Shown: positions 8,765-21,170, numbered from the stretch's first letter. The stretch: DNA of 64,000 nucleotides from Brevibacillus antibioticus (GCF_005217615.1 NZ_SZNK01000001.1:5331001-5395000), one strand, 5' to 3'. Notes: generated from the sequence alone by a model not told the origin. Numbers and translations: made by a program.

Positions 8765-9580
8765 ATGCATTATTCTCTGCGGTTTGAATGGTTGGGCATG
8801 GTATTTGACATCTCCACTATTCTTATGATTTTGGTTACCTCTCTGGTGGTGCTTTTGCTGTGTATCGGCATGACCCGCAACCTGACCTCCGCAACTCCAA
8901 GCGGCGCGCAAAACGTGATGGAATGGATTGTGGACTTCGTTACCGGCATTACAAAAAGCTACATCACACCGAAGAAGGCTGCGGGCTTTGTCTCGCTGGC
9001 ACTCACTTTGTTCCTTTACATTTTCCTTGGAAACCAACTGGGTCTCGTATTTAACGTAAACACGGCTCACCACAACAGTCCTGACCATCAAGTAAGTGAA
9101 AAGGTTAAAGACATGTTGACGGCTTCCACGAATGAACAAATGAAGCAACAAAAGATGGCCAAGCTTGAAGAAGAGCTGAACTCTACCGATCCGTCCTCGC
9201 ACGGCCCTGTCATTGGCTGGTGGAAATCACCAACAGCGACTCCTAGCGTAACTTTCGCTCTGGCGTTCATCGTTCTTCTCTACGCTCACTATCTGGGCAT
9301 CAAGAAGAGCTTCGGCGGATGGTTGAAACATACATTCCTGAACCCGATTCACATTCTGGAGGAGTTCATCATCAAGCCGTTGACGCTGCCTTTGCGTCTA
9401 TTCGGTAACATCTTTGCGGGTGAGGTTTTGATTGCCTTCCTGCTTGGTGTAGGGATCTTCGGAAGCATTCCGCTGTTCCTGTGGCTGGGCTACTCAGTAT
9501 TCGTTGGTTCTGTACAGGCATTCATTTTCACAACGCTGGCGATGGTTTACCTGTCACAGCAAGTGAATGAAGATCACTAA
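8765..9580 (+). CDS. atpB: ATP synthase Fo subunit a
   Basis: Membrane stator subunit that forms the two proton half-channels against the c-ring. Its 271 residues contain multiple transmembrane helices and the essential arginine in PLRLFGNIFAGE. A long hydrophilic loop (about residues 110-140, rich in Lys/Glu/Gln) lies between the second and third helices. ATG 8765 follows AAAGGGGTGA at 8749-8758; a GTG at 8756 lies within that site. Confidence 0.95.
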   Translation: MHYSLRFEWLGMVFDISTILMILVTSLVVLLLCIGMTRNLTSATPSGAQNVMEWIVDFVTGITKSYITPKKAAGFVSLALTLFLYIFLGNQLGLVFNVNTAHHNSPDHQVSEKVKDMLTASTNEQMKQQKMAKLEEELNSTDPSSHGPVIGWWKSPTATPSVTFALAFIVLLYAHYLGIKKSFGGWLKHTFLNPIHILEEFIIKPLTLPLRLFGNIFAGEVLIAFLLGVGIFGSIPLFLWLGYSVFVGSVQAFIFTTLAMVYLSQQVNEDH

Positions 9581-9634
9581 TTTTGCGCTTACCCGATTTT
9601 ATCTTCGCTTTTTAAACACTAAGGAGGTTTTTAA

Positions 9635-9859
<225 letters not shown>

Positions 9860-9880
9860 TCAGCGAGCATTTCGTAACAA

Positions 9881-9914
9881 ATAGGCGGGCGCTTGATACC
9901 CGCCTATATTTTTG
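9881..9914 (+). terminator. Intercistronic hairpin with T-tract between atpE and atpF
   Basis: ATAGGCGGG (9881-9889) pairs perfectly with CCCGCCTAT (9899-9907), followed by ATTTTT. It has the form of an intrinsic terminator but lies inside the atp operon. It may act as a partial terminator or 3'-end stabiliser that raises subunit c expression relative to downstream subunits. Confidence 0.65.
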
Positions 9915-9974
9915 ACAAAGACAGTTAATATCCTTGATGATACATCTTTCTTTTCGCAGGAAGGAGTGAAACGA

Positions 9975-10478
9975 ATGCTCGACTTTGGAGCGGTATCCCT
10001 GGAATGGGGAACGCTGTTAACCCAGGCAATTGTGTTCTTGTTGTTGTTGCTGCTTGTTCGTAAATTGGCTATGGGCCCGATCGTAGGGATCATGGAAAAA
10101 CGTCGTCAGCATATCGAAAGTCAAATCTCCTCGGCTGAGAAAAACCGCACTGAAGCGGAAGCTCTTCTGGCTGAGCAACGTCGCGTGCTGGATGAAGCGC
10201 GTGCAGAATCGAAAGCAATCATTGACCGCGCTGCAAAGCAAGCGTCTGATGAAGCAACCAAAATCGTGACAGAAGCACAAGCTGCATCCGAGCGTATGAA
10301 AGCGGAAGCAAGCGCTGAACTGGCACGTGAAGTAGAAAAAGCAAAACTCGAACTGCGTGAGCAAATGACCAGCCTGTCCGTGCTCTTGGCTTCCAAGATT
10401 ATCGAGAAAGAACTGGACGAAACAGCTCAAAAGTCTACTGTTGACAAATTTCTCGCACAAGTGGGAGATCGCCTATGA
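9975..10478 (+). CDS. atpF: ATP synthase Fo subunit b
   Basis: Peripheral-stalk subunit: one N-terminal transmembrane helix (TQAIVFLLLLLLVRKL) followed by a long charged, alanine-rich amphipathic helix that dimerises and reaches F1. At 167 residues it has typical length. AAGGAGTGA precedes ATG 9975; an in-frame upstream start at 9912 is rejected because it precedes this site. Its stop overlaps the atpH start (ATGA). Confidence 0.95.
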   Translation: MLDFGAVSLEWGTLLTQAIVFLLLLLLVRKLAMGPIVGIMEKRRQHIESQISSAEKNRTEAEALLAEQRRVLDEARAESKAIIDRAAKQASDEATKIVTEAQAASERMKAEASAELAREVEKAKLELREQMTSLSVLLASKIIEKELDETAQKSTVDKFLAQVGDRL

Positions 10479-11002
10479 GTAGCGCAGTAGGAAAACGTTA
10501 TGCTCGTGCGCTCTTTGAAGTAGCGAGTGAACGTAGCAAGATTGATCAGGTAGAAGCAGACCTGGGTGCAATCGTGGAAGCGGTTGAAGGCAATGAAGAT
10601 CTGAAAAAGATCATGTTGCACCCGCACATCGCAGCAGATGCGAAAGCTACGCTCGCTGACGAATTGTTCAAAAGCCATGTAGAGGAAGAAACCTTTCATT
10701 TTCTGAATGTCCTGATTGAGAACGGACGCGAAGTTGATCTGGTTGATATCTACCGTTCTTTTGTACAATTGGCGAACGAAGCTCGTGGATTTGCAGATGC
10801 GATTGTAACAAGTGCAAAGCCGCTTTCTACTGAAGAACAAAATGAGCTGGCTGAGAAGTTCGGTCAAACGCTGAATAAAAAGCTGCGTATGACAGCAGTC
10901 GTAGATCCAGCGATTCTCGGCGGCGTTATTATCAAAATTGGCGACCGTCTGTACGATGGCAGCCTGAAAACGAAGTTAGAAACCTTTGCGCAGAAGGCGT
11001 AA
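10475..11002 (+). CDS. atpH: ATP synthase F1 subunit delta
   Basis: Connects the b-dimer to the top of F1. Its 175 residues begin with VGKRYARALFEVA, the family N-terminal signature, and end with the conserved DPAILGGVIIKIGDRLYDGS segment. It overlaps atpF by 4 nt. Confidence 0.96.
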   Translation: MSSAVGKRYARALFEVASERSKIDQVEADLGAIVEAVEGNEDLKKIMLHPHIAADAKATLADELFKSHVEEETFHFLNVLIENGREVDLVDIYRSFVQLANEARGFADAIVTSAKPLSTEEQNELAEKFGQTLNKKLRMTAVVDPAILGGVIIKIGDRLYDGSLKTKLETFAQKA

Positions 11003-11045
11003 AGTTCGATGGCTTTTAAGAAGTTGGATGAATGGGGTGAATTAA

Positions 11046-12557
<1,512 letters not shown>

Positions 12558-12581
12558 TCGTTAACCTGATAGACATCAGAT

Positions 12582-12609
12582 GCATGCCGGGCGATTTGCC
12601 CGTGCATGC
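12582..12609 (+). other. Hairpin in atpA-atpG spacer
   Basis: GCATGCCGGGC (12582-12592) pairs with GCCCGTGCATGC (12598-12609), with one bulge. No T-tract follows and the atpG ribosome-binding site (AAGGTGG) begins about 8 bp later. It is probably an mRNA stability or processing element. Confidence 0.55.
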
Positions 12610-12631
12610 GTCCTCAAGGTGGTGAAAACGA

Positions 12632-13495
12632 GTGGCTAAAGGAATACGTGAGATTCGACGCAGTATCAAAAGTAAAAAAGATATGCGCCAAATCACGAAA
12701 GCGATGAAAATGGTGGCGGCTGCAAAGCTTCGCCGTAACCAGGATAAAGCTGAGGCGGCACGCCCGTATGCTGACAAGATCCAAGACGTGATCGCAAGCA
12801 TCGCGAGTGGGAACTCTGGTTCCAAACATCCAATATTGCAAAATCGTCCGGTGAAAAAGACTGGTTATATTGTCATCACTTCCGACCGTGGACTTGCTGG
12901 GGGTTATAATGCCAACATTCTCCGTAAAGTGGTAAATACCATTAACGAGAAGCACAAGTCCAAGGATGAGTACGGTATTTTCGTGATTGGCCGCAAAGGT
13001 CGTGACTTCTTCAGCAAACGGAACTACCCGCTTTTGGAGGAAGTGACAGGTCTGCCAGCCAGCCCAGCCTTTGCTGATATCAAGAAAATTGCCGGTGCAG
13101 CGGTCCAAATGTTCGAGAATGAGCAGATTGACGAACTGTACCTGTGCTACAACAAGTTCCAAAGTGCAATTTCGCAAATACCTACCGTAAAACAATTGCT
13201 GCCGTTGGAAGCTCCCGAGAGCAACAATGCGCGCGTAATGAATTACGAGTATGAGCCGTCCTCGGAAGAAGTATTGGCGGACCTGTTGCCGAAATATGCG
13301 GAAACACTGGTTTACAGTGCACTCCTCGAAGCAAAAGCTTCTGAAGAAGGTTCCCGTATGACTGCAATGGGCAACGCGACAGACAATGCTACGGATATGA
13401 TCAACCGTTTAACGTTGAGCTACAACCGTGCTCGTCAGGCAGCCATTACACAAGAGATTTCCGAGATCGTTGCAGGTGCAAACGCACAGGCTTAG
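12632..13495 (+). CDS. atpG: ATP synthase F1 subunit gamma
   Basis: Central rotor shaft. Its 287 residues start at GTG 12632 with [30 protein letters not shown], the conserved N-terminal coiled-coil helix, and end with the C-terminal helix [25 protein letters not shown] is the family core signature. Confidence 0.96.
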   Translation: MAKGIREIRRSIKSKKDMRQITKAMKMVAAAKLRRNQDKAEAARPYADKIQDVIASIASGNSGSKHPILQNRPVKKTGYIVITSDRGLAGGYNANILRKVVNTINEKHKSKDEYGIFVIGRKGRDFFSKRNYPLLEEVTGLPASPAFADIKKIAGAAVQMFENEQIDELYLCYNKFQSAISQIPTVKQLLPLEAPESNNARVMNYEYEPSSEEVLADLLPKYAETLVYSALLEAKASEEGSRMTAMGNATDNATDMINRLTLSYNRARQAAITQEISEIVAGANAQA

Positions 13496-14953
<1,458 letters not shown>

Positions 14954-14980
14954 GACACCCTGGAAAGGGGAGACGAGTAA

Positions 14981-15379
14981 GTGAGTAAGATGACAGTTGA
15001 AGTCGTAACTCCTGAACGGGTTGTCTACAGCGGTCAGGCTGAAATGGTGATTGCTCGCGGCTTGCAAGGGGAAATCGGTATTATGCCGAACCACATGCCG
15101 TTGGTAACCCCGCTGAAAACAGCGCCAGTTCGGATTAAGACAGAAGGCGATAAAGAAGTAAAGATGGCTGTAAGCGGCGGCTTCATGGAAGTGCGCGGCG
15201 ATAAAGTGACCATCCTTGCTGAAACGGCTGAATTGCCGGGAGACATCGATGTTGAACGCGCGAAGGCAGCGAAAGAGCGTGCTGAAAAGCGTTTGGCTGA
15301 GAAATATGCCGAGCTTGACGTCAAGCGTGCAGAACGCGCGCTGCAACGTGCGATGGCACGTCTCGACGTATCGAAGTAA
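14981..15379 (+). CDS. atpC: ATP synthase F1 subunit epsilon
   Basis: Rotor subunit that couples to the c-ring and can inhibit ATP hydrolysis. It has 132 residues: the N-terminal beta-sandwich (VEVVTPERVVYSG...GEIGIMPNHMPLVTPL) and a C-terminal alanine/arginine-rich helical hairpin. GTG 14981 follows GGAAAGGGGAGACGAG. It is the last gene of the operon. Confidence 0.96.
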   Translation: MSKMTVEVVTPERVVYSGQAEMVIARGLQGEIGIMPNHMPLVTPLKTAPVRIKTEGDKEVKMAVSGGFMEVRGDKVTILAETAELPGDIDVERAKAAKERAEKRLAEKYAELDVKRAERALQRAMARLDVSK

Positions 15380-15393
15380 AGCGTAAGCTTGCT

Positions 15394-15425
15394 ATCCCCG
15401 CGCCCATGTGGCTGCGGGGATTTTT
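15394..15425 (+). terminator. Terminator of the atp operon
   Basis: ATCCCCGC pairs with GCGGGGAT around CCCATGTGGCT and is followed directly by TTTTT. Confidence 0.88.
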
Positions 15426-15599
15426 CGATTATAGGGCGATGAATGATGATCTATGGAAATCGGGCATGATATTTCCAGTTGGTAATTGCCTATTGTTTCT
15501 GTGTATAATAGACCTAATGCCCTGCCGACGAGCTACGTTAGCATGAAAAACAGCGGGAAAAAGCGGCATTGGCTATTGGGATTAAAGGAGAGTGTAATT

Positions 15600-16340
15600 G
15601 TGCAAACCGTTCGCGATATCCGCCACAATCAAGATGGCGTAGTGATTCCTAGCAGCTTTGCGGCTAATGGCTGGACAAGCGTGCTATCTCATGAAATGAA
15701 TGTTCTCTTCCAGGCAATGTGCTATGTGGTAACGAAGTATGAGTCAAAAGAAGAAATGAGAAAAGCTCTGGACGAGTTTGATGCATTGAAAGGCACATTC
15801 ACGGAGCCTGTTCAAGAAGGCTTTAAGTCTGAAGAGGATTTTAAAGGCTATGTAAACCTCTTGAACAGATTCAAAGCGTTCATGAGTCGTTCCGATTATG
15901 CATATCCGACATCTCTTGACGAAGCGATTGAGCTTTTCGTGAAGTGGGGTCTGGTAATCGATAATGGAGATGCTTGGGATGTACCGGTTTATCCATTCCC
16001 AGATGCATCTGAGTTGTTCAAGCTGAGTGAAGCAGAATCTTTTGCATTGGCTCATATTAAACTGGAAGCATTGGTTCATCCGATGTTTAGCCGCCTCGTA
16101 ATGAAGCTGCACGAGCAAGAAGAAAATATGTTCAGCATGTCCAAAGCTGAAATGAAGCAATTGATAAACACCAATGACCAGATGCTGGAAGAGGTTCTGA
16201 TCAAGCTGACTCCATATTTGGAAGAGGCAATTGAAAATATGCTGGAGATCCCGGAAGACGAGAAGATGAACTTCACGATTGTATGGGAACGCATTTACGA
16301 GGATTTCCTCGGAGAGCAATTTTCAAATAACGTTCAATAA
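15600..16340 (+). CDS. Protein of unknown function between atp and nuo operons
   Basis: I do not recognise a family. GTG 15600 has an AAAGGAG ribosome-binding site at 15584-15590 and gives 246 residues; the frame is open from 15486, but the extra codons look non-coding. The protein is soluble, acidic and mostly helical by composition, with no signal peptide or transmembrane segment. There is a tryptophan-containing stretch VKWGLVIDNGDAWDVPVYPF in the middle and a helical C-terminus with a negatively charged tail. It has its own terminator and probably its own promoter, so it need not be functionally tied to ATP synthase. Confidence 0.75.
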   Translation: MQTVRDIRHNQDGVVIPSSFAANGWTSVLSHEMNVLFQAMCYVVTKYESKEEMRKALDEFDALKGTFTEPVQEGFKSEEDFKGYVNLLNRFKAFMSRSDYAYPTSLDEAIELFVKWGLVIDNGDAWDVPVYPFPDASELFKLSEAESFALAHIKLEALVHPMFSRLVMKLHEQEENMFSMSKAEMKQLINTNDQMLEEVLIKLTPYLEEAIENMLEIPEDEKMNFTIVWERIYEDFLGEQFSNNVQ

Positions 16341-16394
16341 TTAAGAGAATAAAAGGGCCAGACGGGCATATTCGTTTGGTCATCATACTATGCT

Positions 16395-16430
16395 GGAAAA
16401 ACTCAGGGAGAAATCTCTGAGTTTTTCCCT
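16395..16430 (+). terminator. Terminator after unknown gene
   Basis: GGAAAAACTCAG...CTGAGTTTTTCC forms a near-perfect stem with a T-rich descending arm, ahead of the nuo promoter. Confidence 0.82.
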
Positions 16431-16458
16431 TTATATGGCACAAAAGGAAGGCTTTCGT

Positions 16459-16487
16459 TAGACACCCTATTGGCAATTTGCTATAAT
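16459..16487 (+). promoter_or_regulatory. Sigma-A promoter of the nuo operon
   Basis: TAGACA (16459-16464), exactly 17 bp, TATAAT (16482-16487). It would give nuoA an unusually long leader of about 325 nt that contains a structured repeat element. Confidence 0.7.
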
Positions 16488-16511
16488 GATAAAGGTATTT
16501 TTTTCTAGCAA

Positions 16512-16690
16512 CACTGGTTCAAAAGACGTCTTTTCTGCATCGAGAAAGTGAGAACCTGAAGAAGGAGGAGCGGAGTGTAGGGGACCTACATGAGCACTGG
16601 GCTTCGAAGGTGAGCGTCAGTTTCGATGTCGAATAAGCTTTCAGGAATACTTCGTGATCAAAAGGCGACTTTTGAACAACCCCCTAGCAG
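16512..16690 (+). repeat. Structured repeat element in the nuo leader
   Basis: The 480 bp between the unknown gene and nuoA has no gene. This part begins with GGTTCAAAAGACGTCTTTT (16516-16534, containing a perfect 14 bp palindrome) and ends with AAAAGGCGACTTTTGAAC (16660-16677), an imperfect inverted copy of the same sequence. Between them are small hairpins such as GTAGG-GGA-CCTAC and TCGAAG...TTCGA, plus a GGAGGAGCGGAG run. About 40 bp of its right end recurs in reverse orientation at 37118-37165. It may be a leader regulator, a dispersed non-coding repeat or a small mobile element. Confidence 0.55.
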
Positions 16691-16820
16691 TATCAATTAG
16701 CGACAGCGGTCATACCTACACCTTTGATGCTGCGAGCAGTACCCTTTTGAGGAGTCTCGACTTCTTCTAGAGGACAGCGCAAGACGATTCATACCTTTCT
16801 CAAGAGCGGAGGGAACGTGG

Positions 16821-17192
16821 GTGAGTGACATCTATACCAACAATTATGTGATTGTCGCGATCTTTTTGATTCTTGGTGTGCTGTTGCCCGTGGCTACAGT
16901 CAGTTTTGTTGGTCCATTACTTCGTCCAAAGAAACCGACACGGGAGAAGCAAACTACTTATGAAAGCGGTAACATTCCTGTTGGTGACAGTTGGGTGCGT
17001 TTCAACGTGAAGTATTATATCTTTGCCCTCATGTTTGTCATCTTTGATGTAGAAACACTCTTTCTGTATCCGTGGGCCGTCGCTTACAAAGGACTGGGGC
17101 TCTTTGCCTTAGTCGAGATGGTCATCTTTATATCCTTGCTCGTCGTAGGATTGATTTACGCGTGGAGAAAGAAGGTGCTGGAATGGAACTAG
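16821..17192 (+). CDS. nuoA: NADH-quinone oxidoreductase subunit A
   Basis: A 123-residue membrane subunit with three transmembrane helices. The conserved loop [20 protein letters not shown] and the [12 protein letters not shown] segment are diagnostic. GTG 16821 is preceded by GCGGAGGG. It overlaps nuoB by 10 nt and opens the eleven-gene nuo operon. Confidence 0.95.
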   Translation: MSDIYTNNYVIVAIFLILGVLLPVATVSFVGPLLRPKKPTREKQTTYESGNIPVGDSWVRFNVKYYIFALMFVIFDVETLFLYPWAVAYKGLGLFALVEMVIFISLLVVGLIYAWRKKVLEWN

Positions 17193-17701
17193 ACCTGACA
17201 AGCATTGCGCCTGAATTGCAAGAGGAATTGAATCGCAATGTCATGTTCACGACATTGGAAACAGTGAAGGGATGGGTTCGCAGCAACTCGTTGTGGCCAT
17301 TAACCTTTGGTTTGGCCTGTTGCGCAATCGAGATGATGGGAACGGGTGGAGCGCGTTATGACCTCGACCGGTTTGGCGTTATTTTTCGCGCATCCCCAAG
17401 ACAATCTGATGTCATGATCGTAGCTGGAACCGTCACGAAAAAGATGGCACCACTACTGCGCAGGCTGTATGATCAAATGCCTGAACCAAAGTGGGTGATT
17501 GCCATGGGCTCCTGTGCGACAGCGGGAGGTCCGTACGTGCGCTCGTACAGCGTGGTAAAAGGTGTAGACCAGATTGTGCCTGTCGACGTATATATTCCGG
17601 GTTGTCCGCCTAACCCTGCCGCTTTGATTTACGGAATCAATAAGCTCCAAGAAAAAATCCGTTACGAAGCGAAGACTGGGAAGCAGGTGACCAATCTATG
17701 A
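17183..17701 (+). CDS. nuoB: NADH-quinone oxidoreductase subunit B
   Basis: Peripheral-arm subunit carrying the terminal [4Fe-4S] cluster N2. The tandem cysteines are Cys46-Cys47 in LACCAIEMM, with further ligands in [11 protein letters not shown] and [10 protein letters not shown] 17183 lies inside the nuoA stop region and gives 172 residues. The frame is open further upstream (17072) only because it overlaps nuoA. It overlaps nuoC by 4 nt. Confidence 0.96.
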   Translation: MELDLTSIAPELQEELNRNVMFTTLETVKGWVRSNSLWPLTFGLACCAIEMMGTGGARYDLDRFGVIFRASPRQSDVMIVAGTVTKKMAPLLRRLYDQMPEPKWVIAMGSCATAGGPYVRSYSVVKGVDQIVPVDVYIPGCPPNPAALIYGINKLQEKIRYEAKTGKQVTNL

Positions 17702-19011
17702 GCGACGAGAAGCGCAAGCCGACGCCGGAGGAAAAGGCAGCGGCAGCGGCTGAAGCCCGTGCCAAGGCGGAAGCTTTGCGAAAATTAAGAGAACAGGAAA
17801 CGCAGGCTTCCCAAGAGGCGAGCCCAGTGGAGGCATCTCAAAAGCCACAAGAGGAAGTCTCTGCTCCGGAATCAAAACCTATGTCGGAAATGACACCTGA
17901 GGAAAAAGCCGCAGCCAAGAAAGCAGCAGCGGCAGAAGCAATTGCCAAGGCAAAAGCGGCGAAGGAAGCAAAAGAAGCTGCGGAGTCGGAAGCCCCGGTT
18001 GCCGAGCAACAATCAGAAGCAGTTGCTACACCAGCCAAGCCCGTGTCTGAAATGACACCGGAAGAAAAAGCTGCAGCCAAAAAAGCAGCAGCGGCCGAAG
18101 CATTAGCCAAGGCAAAAGCAGCAAAGGAACAGGCAGAAGCTACTTCTCCACCGCCAGCCAAGCCCGTGTCCGAAATGACACCGGAGGAAAAAGCTGCAGC
18201 CAAGAAAGCAGCTGCCGCAGAAGCACTAGCCAAGGCAAAAGCAGCGAAGGAAGCAAAAGAGGCTGCGGAAAATGGAGCAGATACAGCTGATTCAGATGCG
18301 GATGCCAAGGCGAAGGCCGCAGCTGCAGCAAAAGCCAAGGCTGCCGCCGCCGCCGCTGCAAAGGCAAAAGCCGCACGTGAAGCAGGCGGCGATGAATCCG
18401 GTGATGACGACGCCAAGGCAAAGGCCGCAGCTGCCGCAAAAGCCAAAGCAGCAGCCGCAGCTGCAGCGAAGGCAAAAGCAGCGCAAGCGAGTGGGGATGA
18501 GGCTTCGGCAGAGGAAGTGCCGAAAGCACCTTCCAAAAACCAGCCCTATCTTGATAAATACGTTTCACGAATTTCCGAAGCATTTGGACAGGGAGTTATC
18601 GAGGCTTCGTATATTAACGAGTTGGGAAAGGAAGTTCCAACTCTCACCATTCAAAACGAACGTTGGCATCAAGTTGCCCAATTTTTAAGAGATGACGAGC
18701 AATTGAGTTTTGAGTACCTGTCCGATCTTCACGGTGTGGATTATGAGGATCGCCTGGAGGTATACTACCACTTTTATTCCTACAAAAATCGCCAAAGCTT
18801 GGCAGTAAAGGTCAAAACGAGCAGAGAAGAGTCAAAAGTTGCTTCTGTAATGGACCTCTGGCATGGCGCAGATTGGAATGAAAGAGAAACTTTTGACCTT
18901 TTGGGTATTCATTTCCCGGGACATAAGGATTTACGTCGAATCCTGTTGCCGGATGATTGGGTAGGGTATCCGCTGCGCAAAGATTATGTGCAATACGACG
19001 AGGAGGTTTAG
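17698..19011 (+). CDS. nuoC: NADH-quinone oxidoreductase subunit C with long Ala/Lys/Glu-rich N-terminal extension
   Basis: The C-terminal ~155 residues are the 30-kDa complex I domain ([56 protein letters not shown]). They are preceded by about 275 residues of low-complexity repeats: three units of the type [19 protein letters not shown], then two alanine/lysine units beginning [18 protein letters not shown]. Usual NuoC proteins are 150-230 residues; this has 437. The repeats would form long charged helices, perhaps a tether or spacer on the cytoplasmic arm. ATG 17698 overlaps nuoB (ATGA), and no better internal start with a ribosome-binding site was seen, so the extension is probably translated. 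Confidence 0.93.
   Translation: MSDEKRKPTPEEKAAAAAEARAKAEALRKLREQETQASQEASPVEASQKPQEEVSAPESKPMSEMTPEEKAAAKKAAAAEAIAKAKAAKEAKEAAESEAPVAEQQSEAVATPAKPVSEMTPEEKAAAKKAAAAEALAKAKAAKEQAEATSPPPAKPVSEMTPEEKAAAKKAAAAEALAKAKAAKEAKEAAENGADTADSDADAKAKAAAAAKAKAAAAAAAKAKAAREAGGDESGDDDAKAKAAAAAKAKAAAAAAAKAKAAQASGDEASAEEVPKAPSKNQPYLDKYVSRISEAFGQGVIEASYINELGKEVPTLTIQNERWHQVAQFLRDDEQLSFEYLSDLHGVDYEDRLEVYYHFYSYKNRQSLAVKVKTSREESKVASVMDLWHGADWNERETFDLLGIHFPGHKDLRRILLPDDWVGYPLRKDYVQYDEEV
17875..18500 (+). repeat. Intragenic tandem repeats in nuoC
   Basis: Two families of degenerate direct repeats. Type 1 occurs three times, starting near 17881, 18043 and 18163, each with TCxGAAATGACACC followed by a lysine/alanine block. 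Type 2 occurs twice, near 18301 and 18409, each starting GA(T/C)GCCAAGGC. The copies differ mainly at third codon positions, so the protein repeat is conserved more than the DNA. Confidence 0.85.
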
Positions 19012-19014
19012 CAG

Positions 19015-20163
19015 ATGAACCATAACATCCTCACGACTCATGTTGATACCTCTTCTGAAACAGGACTTCGTACGGAAGAGATGTTATTAAACGTAGGTCC
19101 ACAGCATCCGAGTACACACGGAGTATTTCGTTTGGTAGTAAAAATCGATGGGGAAACCATTAAAGAAGCGATTCCGGTGATGGGCTACCTGCATCGAGGT
19201 ACAGAGAAACTGGCAGAAAACTTGACCTATACGCAAATTATCCCTTATACAGACCGTATGGACTACGTGTCCGCCATGACCAACAACTACGTTCTCTGCC
19301 ACGCAGTAGAAACGATGATGGGGTTGGAGATTCCAGAGCGAGCTCAGTTTTTGCGATTGATCGCCATGGAACTGAACCGGGTGGCGAGCCATTTGGTTTG
19401 GTGGGGAACGTTTCTTTTGGACATCGGTGCAATGGGCCCCTTCCTGTATGCATTCCGTGATCGGGAGACGATTCTGGATTTGTTTAATGAGCTATGCGGG
19501 GCGCGGATGACCTTTAACTACATGCGCGTAGGCGGAGTGAAATGGGATGCACCTCCAGGCTGGATCGACAAAGCCAAAGAATTTGTTCAGTACATGAAGA
19601 AAGAATTGAATAACTACCACCAGCTGGTGACAGGGAATGAGATTTTCATCCACCGTCTCAGAGGGATTGGAAAGTTCGATACAAAAACGGCATTGGATTA
19701 CTCACTATCAGGTGTCATGCTCCGCTCGACAGGTGTCAAATGGGACCTACGTAAGGACGAACCGTATTGCATTTACGATCGTTTTGAATTTGATGTGCCA
19801 ACAGCGACTGAGGGAGATTGCATGGCGCGCTATCATCTGCGCATGGCTGAAATTGAACAATCTCTGCGAATTCTGGAGCAGGCATTGGAGCAATTCCCGA
19901 GTGAAGGTGAAGTCATGGGCAAAGTACCACGTGTGATTCGCCCGCCTGCCGGGGAGACATATGTGCGCATCGAGTCACCGCGGGGAGAAATTGGTTGTTA
20001 CATTGCCAGTCAAGGTAAGGATAAACCGTGGAGATTGAAGTTTAGACGGCCTTCCTTTACCAATCTGCAAATTTTGCCGAAGCTGTTGCAGGGGGAGAAC
20101 CTCTCGAACATGGTTGCCATCCTGGGCAGTATCGACATCGTGCTCGGGGAGGTTGACTGTTGA
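19015..20163 (+). CDS. nuoD: NADH-quinone oxidoreductase subunit D
   Basis: The 49-kDa, [NiFe]-hydrogenase-like subunit forming the quinone-binding pocket with NuoB. Signatures include GPQHPSTHGVFRLV, GYLHRGTEKLAE, YTDRMDYVS and the C-terminal GSIDIVLGEVDC. It has 382 residues. It starts 3 bp after nuoC with an AGGAGG site just upstream and overlaps nuoH (TGATG). Confidence 0.96.
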   Translation: MNHNILTTHVDTSSETGLRTEEMLLNVGPQHPSTHGVFRLVVKIDGETIKEAIPVMGYLHRGTEKLAENLTYTQIIPYTDRMDYVSAMTNNYVLCHAVETMMGLEIPERAQFLRLIAMELNRVASHLVWWGTFLLDIGAMGPFLYAFRDRETILDLFNELCGARMTFNYMRVGGVKWDAPPGWIDKAKEFVQYMKKELNNYHQLVTGNEIFIHRLRGIGKFDTKTALDYSLSGVMLRSTGVKWDLRKDEPYCIYDRFEFDVPTATEGDCMARYHLRMAEIEQSLRILEQALEQFPSEGEVMGKVPRVIRPPAGETYVRIESPRGEIGCYIASQGKDKPWRLKFRRPSFTNLQILPKLLQGENLSNMVAILGSIDIVLGEVDC

Positions 20164-21170
20164 TGAATACTCTCTTGCAGCAAGCACCCTCATGGGGGAC
20201 CACGCTTTGGTTTATCATAGCAGCAGTATTACTGCTTGCCGTCGTGCTGGGATTCGTTACGTACGCTATTTACTTCGAGCGTAAAGTGATTGGGTGGATG
20301 CAGCTGCGCATCGGGCCGAATCGAGTTGGACCATTGGGACTTCTCCAGACGGTTGCCGATGTTGCCAAGCTGCTACTAAAGGAAGATATTCGTCCGCAAC
20401 ACGCTGATAAAGCGTTGTTCACTCTAGCACCAATATTGGCCTACGCCCCTGCTTTTGCCGTATTGGCGGTCATGCCTTTTACGGACAGCATTCGGTTCGC
20501 TGATCTGGGAATAGGGCTGTTGTACTATATCGCCTTGTCTGGGATCACCGTATTAGGCGTGATCACGGCTGGCTGGGCCTCGAATAACAAGTACTCGCTG
20601 ATCGGGGGTCTCCGCTCCGCTGCGCAGATGATCAGCTATGAAGTTCCACTGGTCATGTCCGTGGTGGGTATCGTTCTATTGACGGGCAGCATGAATCTCA
20701 AAGATATTGTCAACGCGCAGCAGGATGTCTGGAATATTGTTCCGCAGTTTATCGGATTTGTTGTATTTATCATTGCTGCCCAGGCCGAGCTAAATCGTAC
20801 GCCGTTTGACTTGCCAGAAGCAGAGTCGGAGCTCGTTGGCGGTTACCACGTCGAGTACTCCGGTTTCCGTTTTGCGATGTTCATGCTTGCGGAGTATGTG
20901 TACATGTTCGGGATGGGTGCTTTGATCACGATTCTCTTTTTGGGTGGATGGTTGCCGATTCATCCATCGCTGGGTTTCATTCCGGGAATCGTTTGGTTTA
21001 TCCTTAAATTTTCACTTTACGTCTTCCTCCAGTTTTGGATTCGCGCCACGATGCCGCGCTTACGTGTCGATCAACTGATGTCGTTTGCTTGGAAAGTGCT
21101 GTTGCCCGTGGCATTGTTCAACATCCTGCTCACAGCCGTAGTGGTTTCTTACCAAAATGGCATGTTCTAG
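20163..21170 (+). CDS. nuoH: NADH-quinone oxidoreductase subunit H
   Basis: Membrane subunit at the interface with the peripheral arm, near the quinone site. Its 335 residues have about eight transmembrane helices. Conserved loops are ERKVIGWMQLRIGPNRVGP and NRTPFDLPEAESELVGGYHVEYSG. ATG 20163 overlaps the nuoD stop. It is followed by an atypically long 135 bp gap. Confidence 0.96.
   Translation: MNTLLQQAPSWGTTLWFIIAAVLLLAVVLGFVTYAIYFERKVIGWMQLRIGPNRVGPLGLLQTVADVAKLLLKEDIRPQHADKALFTLAPILAYAPAFAVLAVMPFTDSIRFADLGIGLLYYIALSGITVLGVITAGWASNNKYSLIGGLRSAAQMISYEVPLVMSVVGIVLLTGSMNLKDIVNAQQDVWNIVPQFIGFVVFIIAAQAELNRTPFDLPEAESELVGGYHVEYSGFRFAMFMLAEYVYMFGMGALITILFLGGWLPIHPSLGFIPGIVWFILKFSLYVFLQFWIRATMPRLRVDQLMSFAWKVLLPVALFNILLTAVVVSYQNGMF

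Noticed and set aside
17875-18500. Repeats considered as a CRISPR array
   Set aside because: They are in-frame coding repeats with no constant repeat/unique spacer pattern.
17838-18536. 232-codon minus-strand Ala/Ser/Phe-rich frame inside nuoC
   Set aside because: Low-complexity complement of the Ala/Lys repeats; not a gene.
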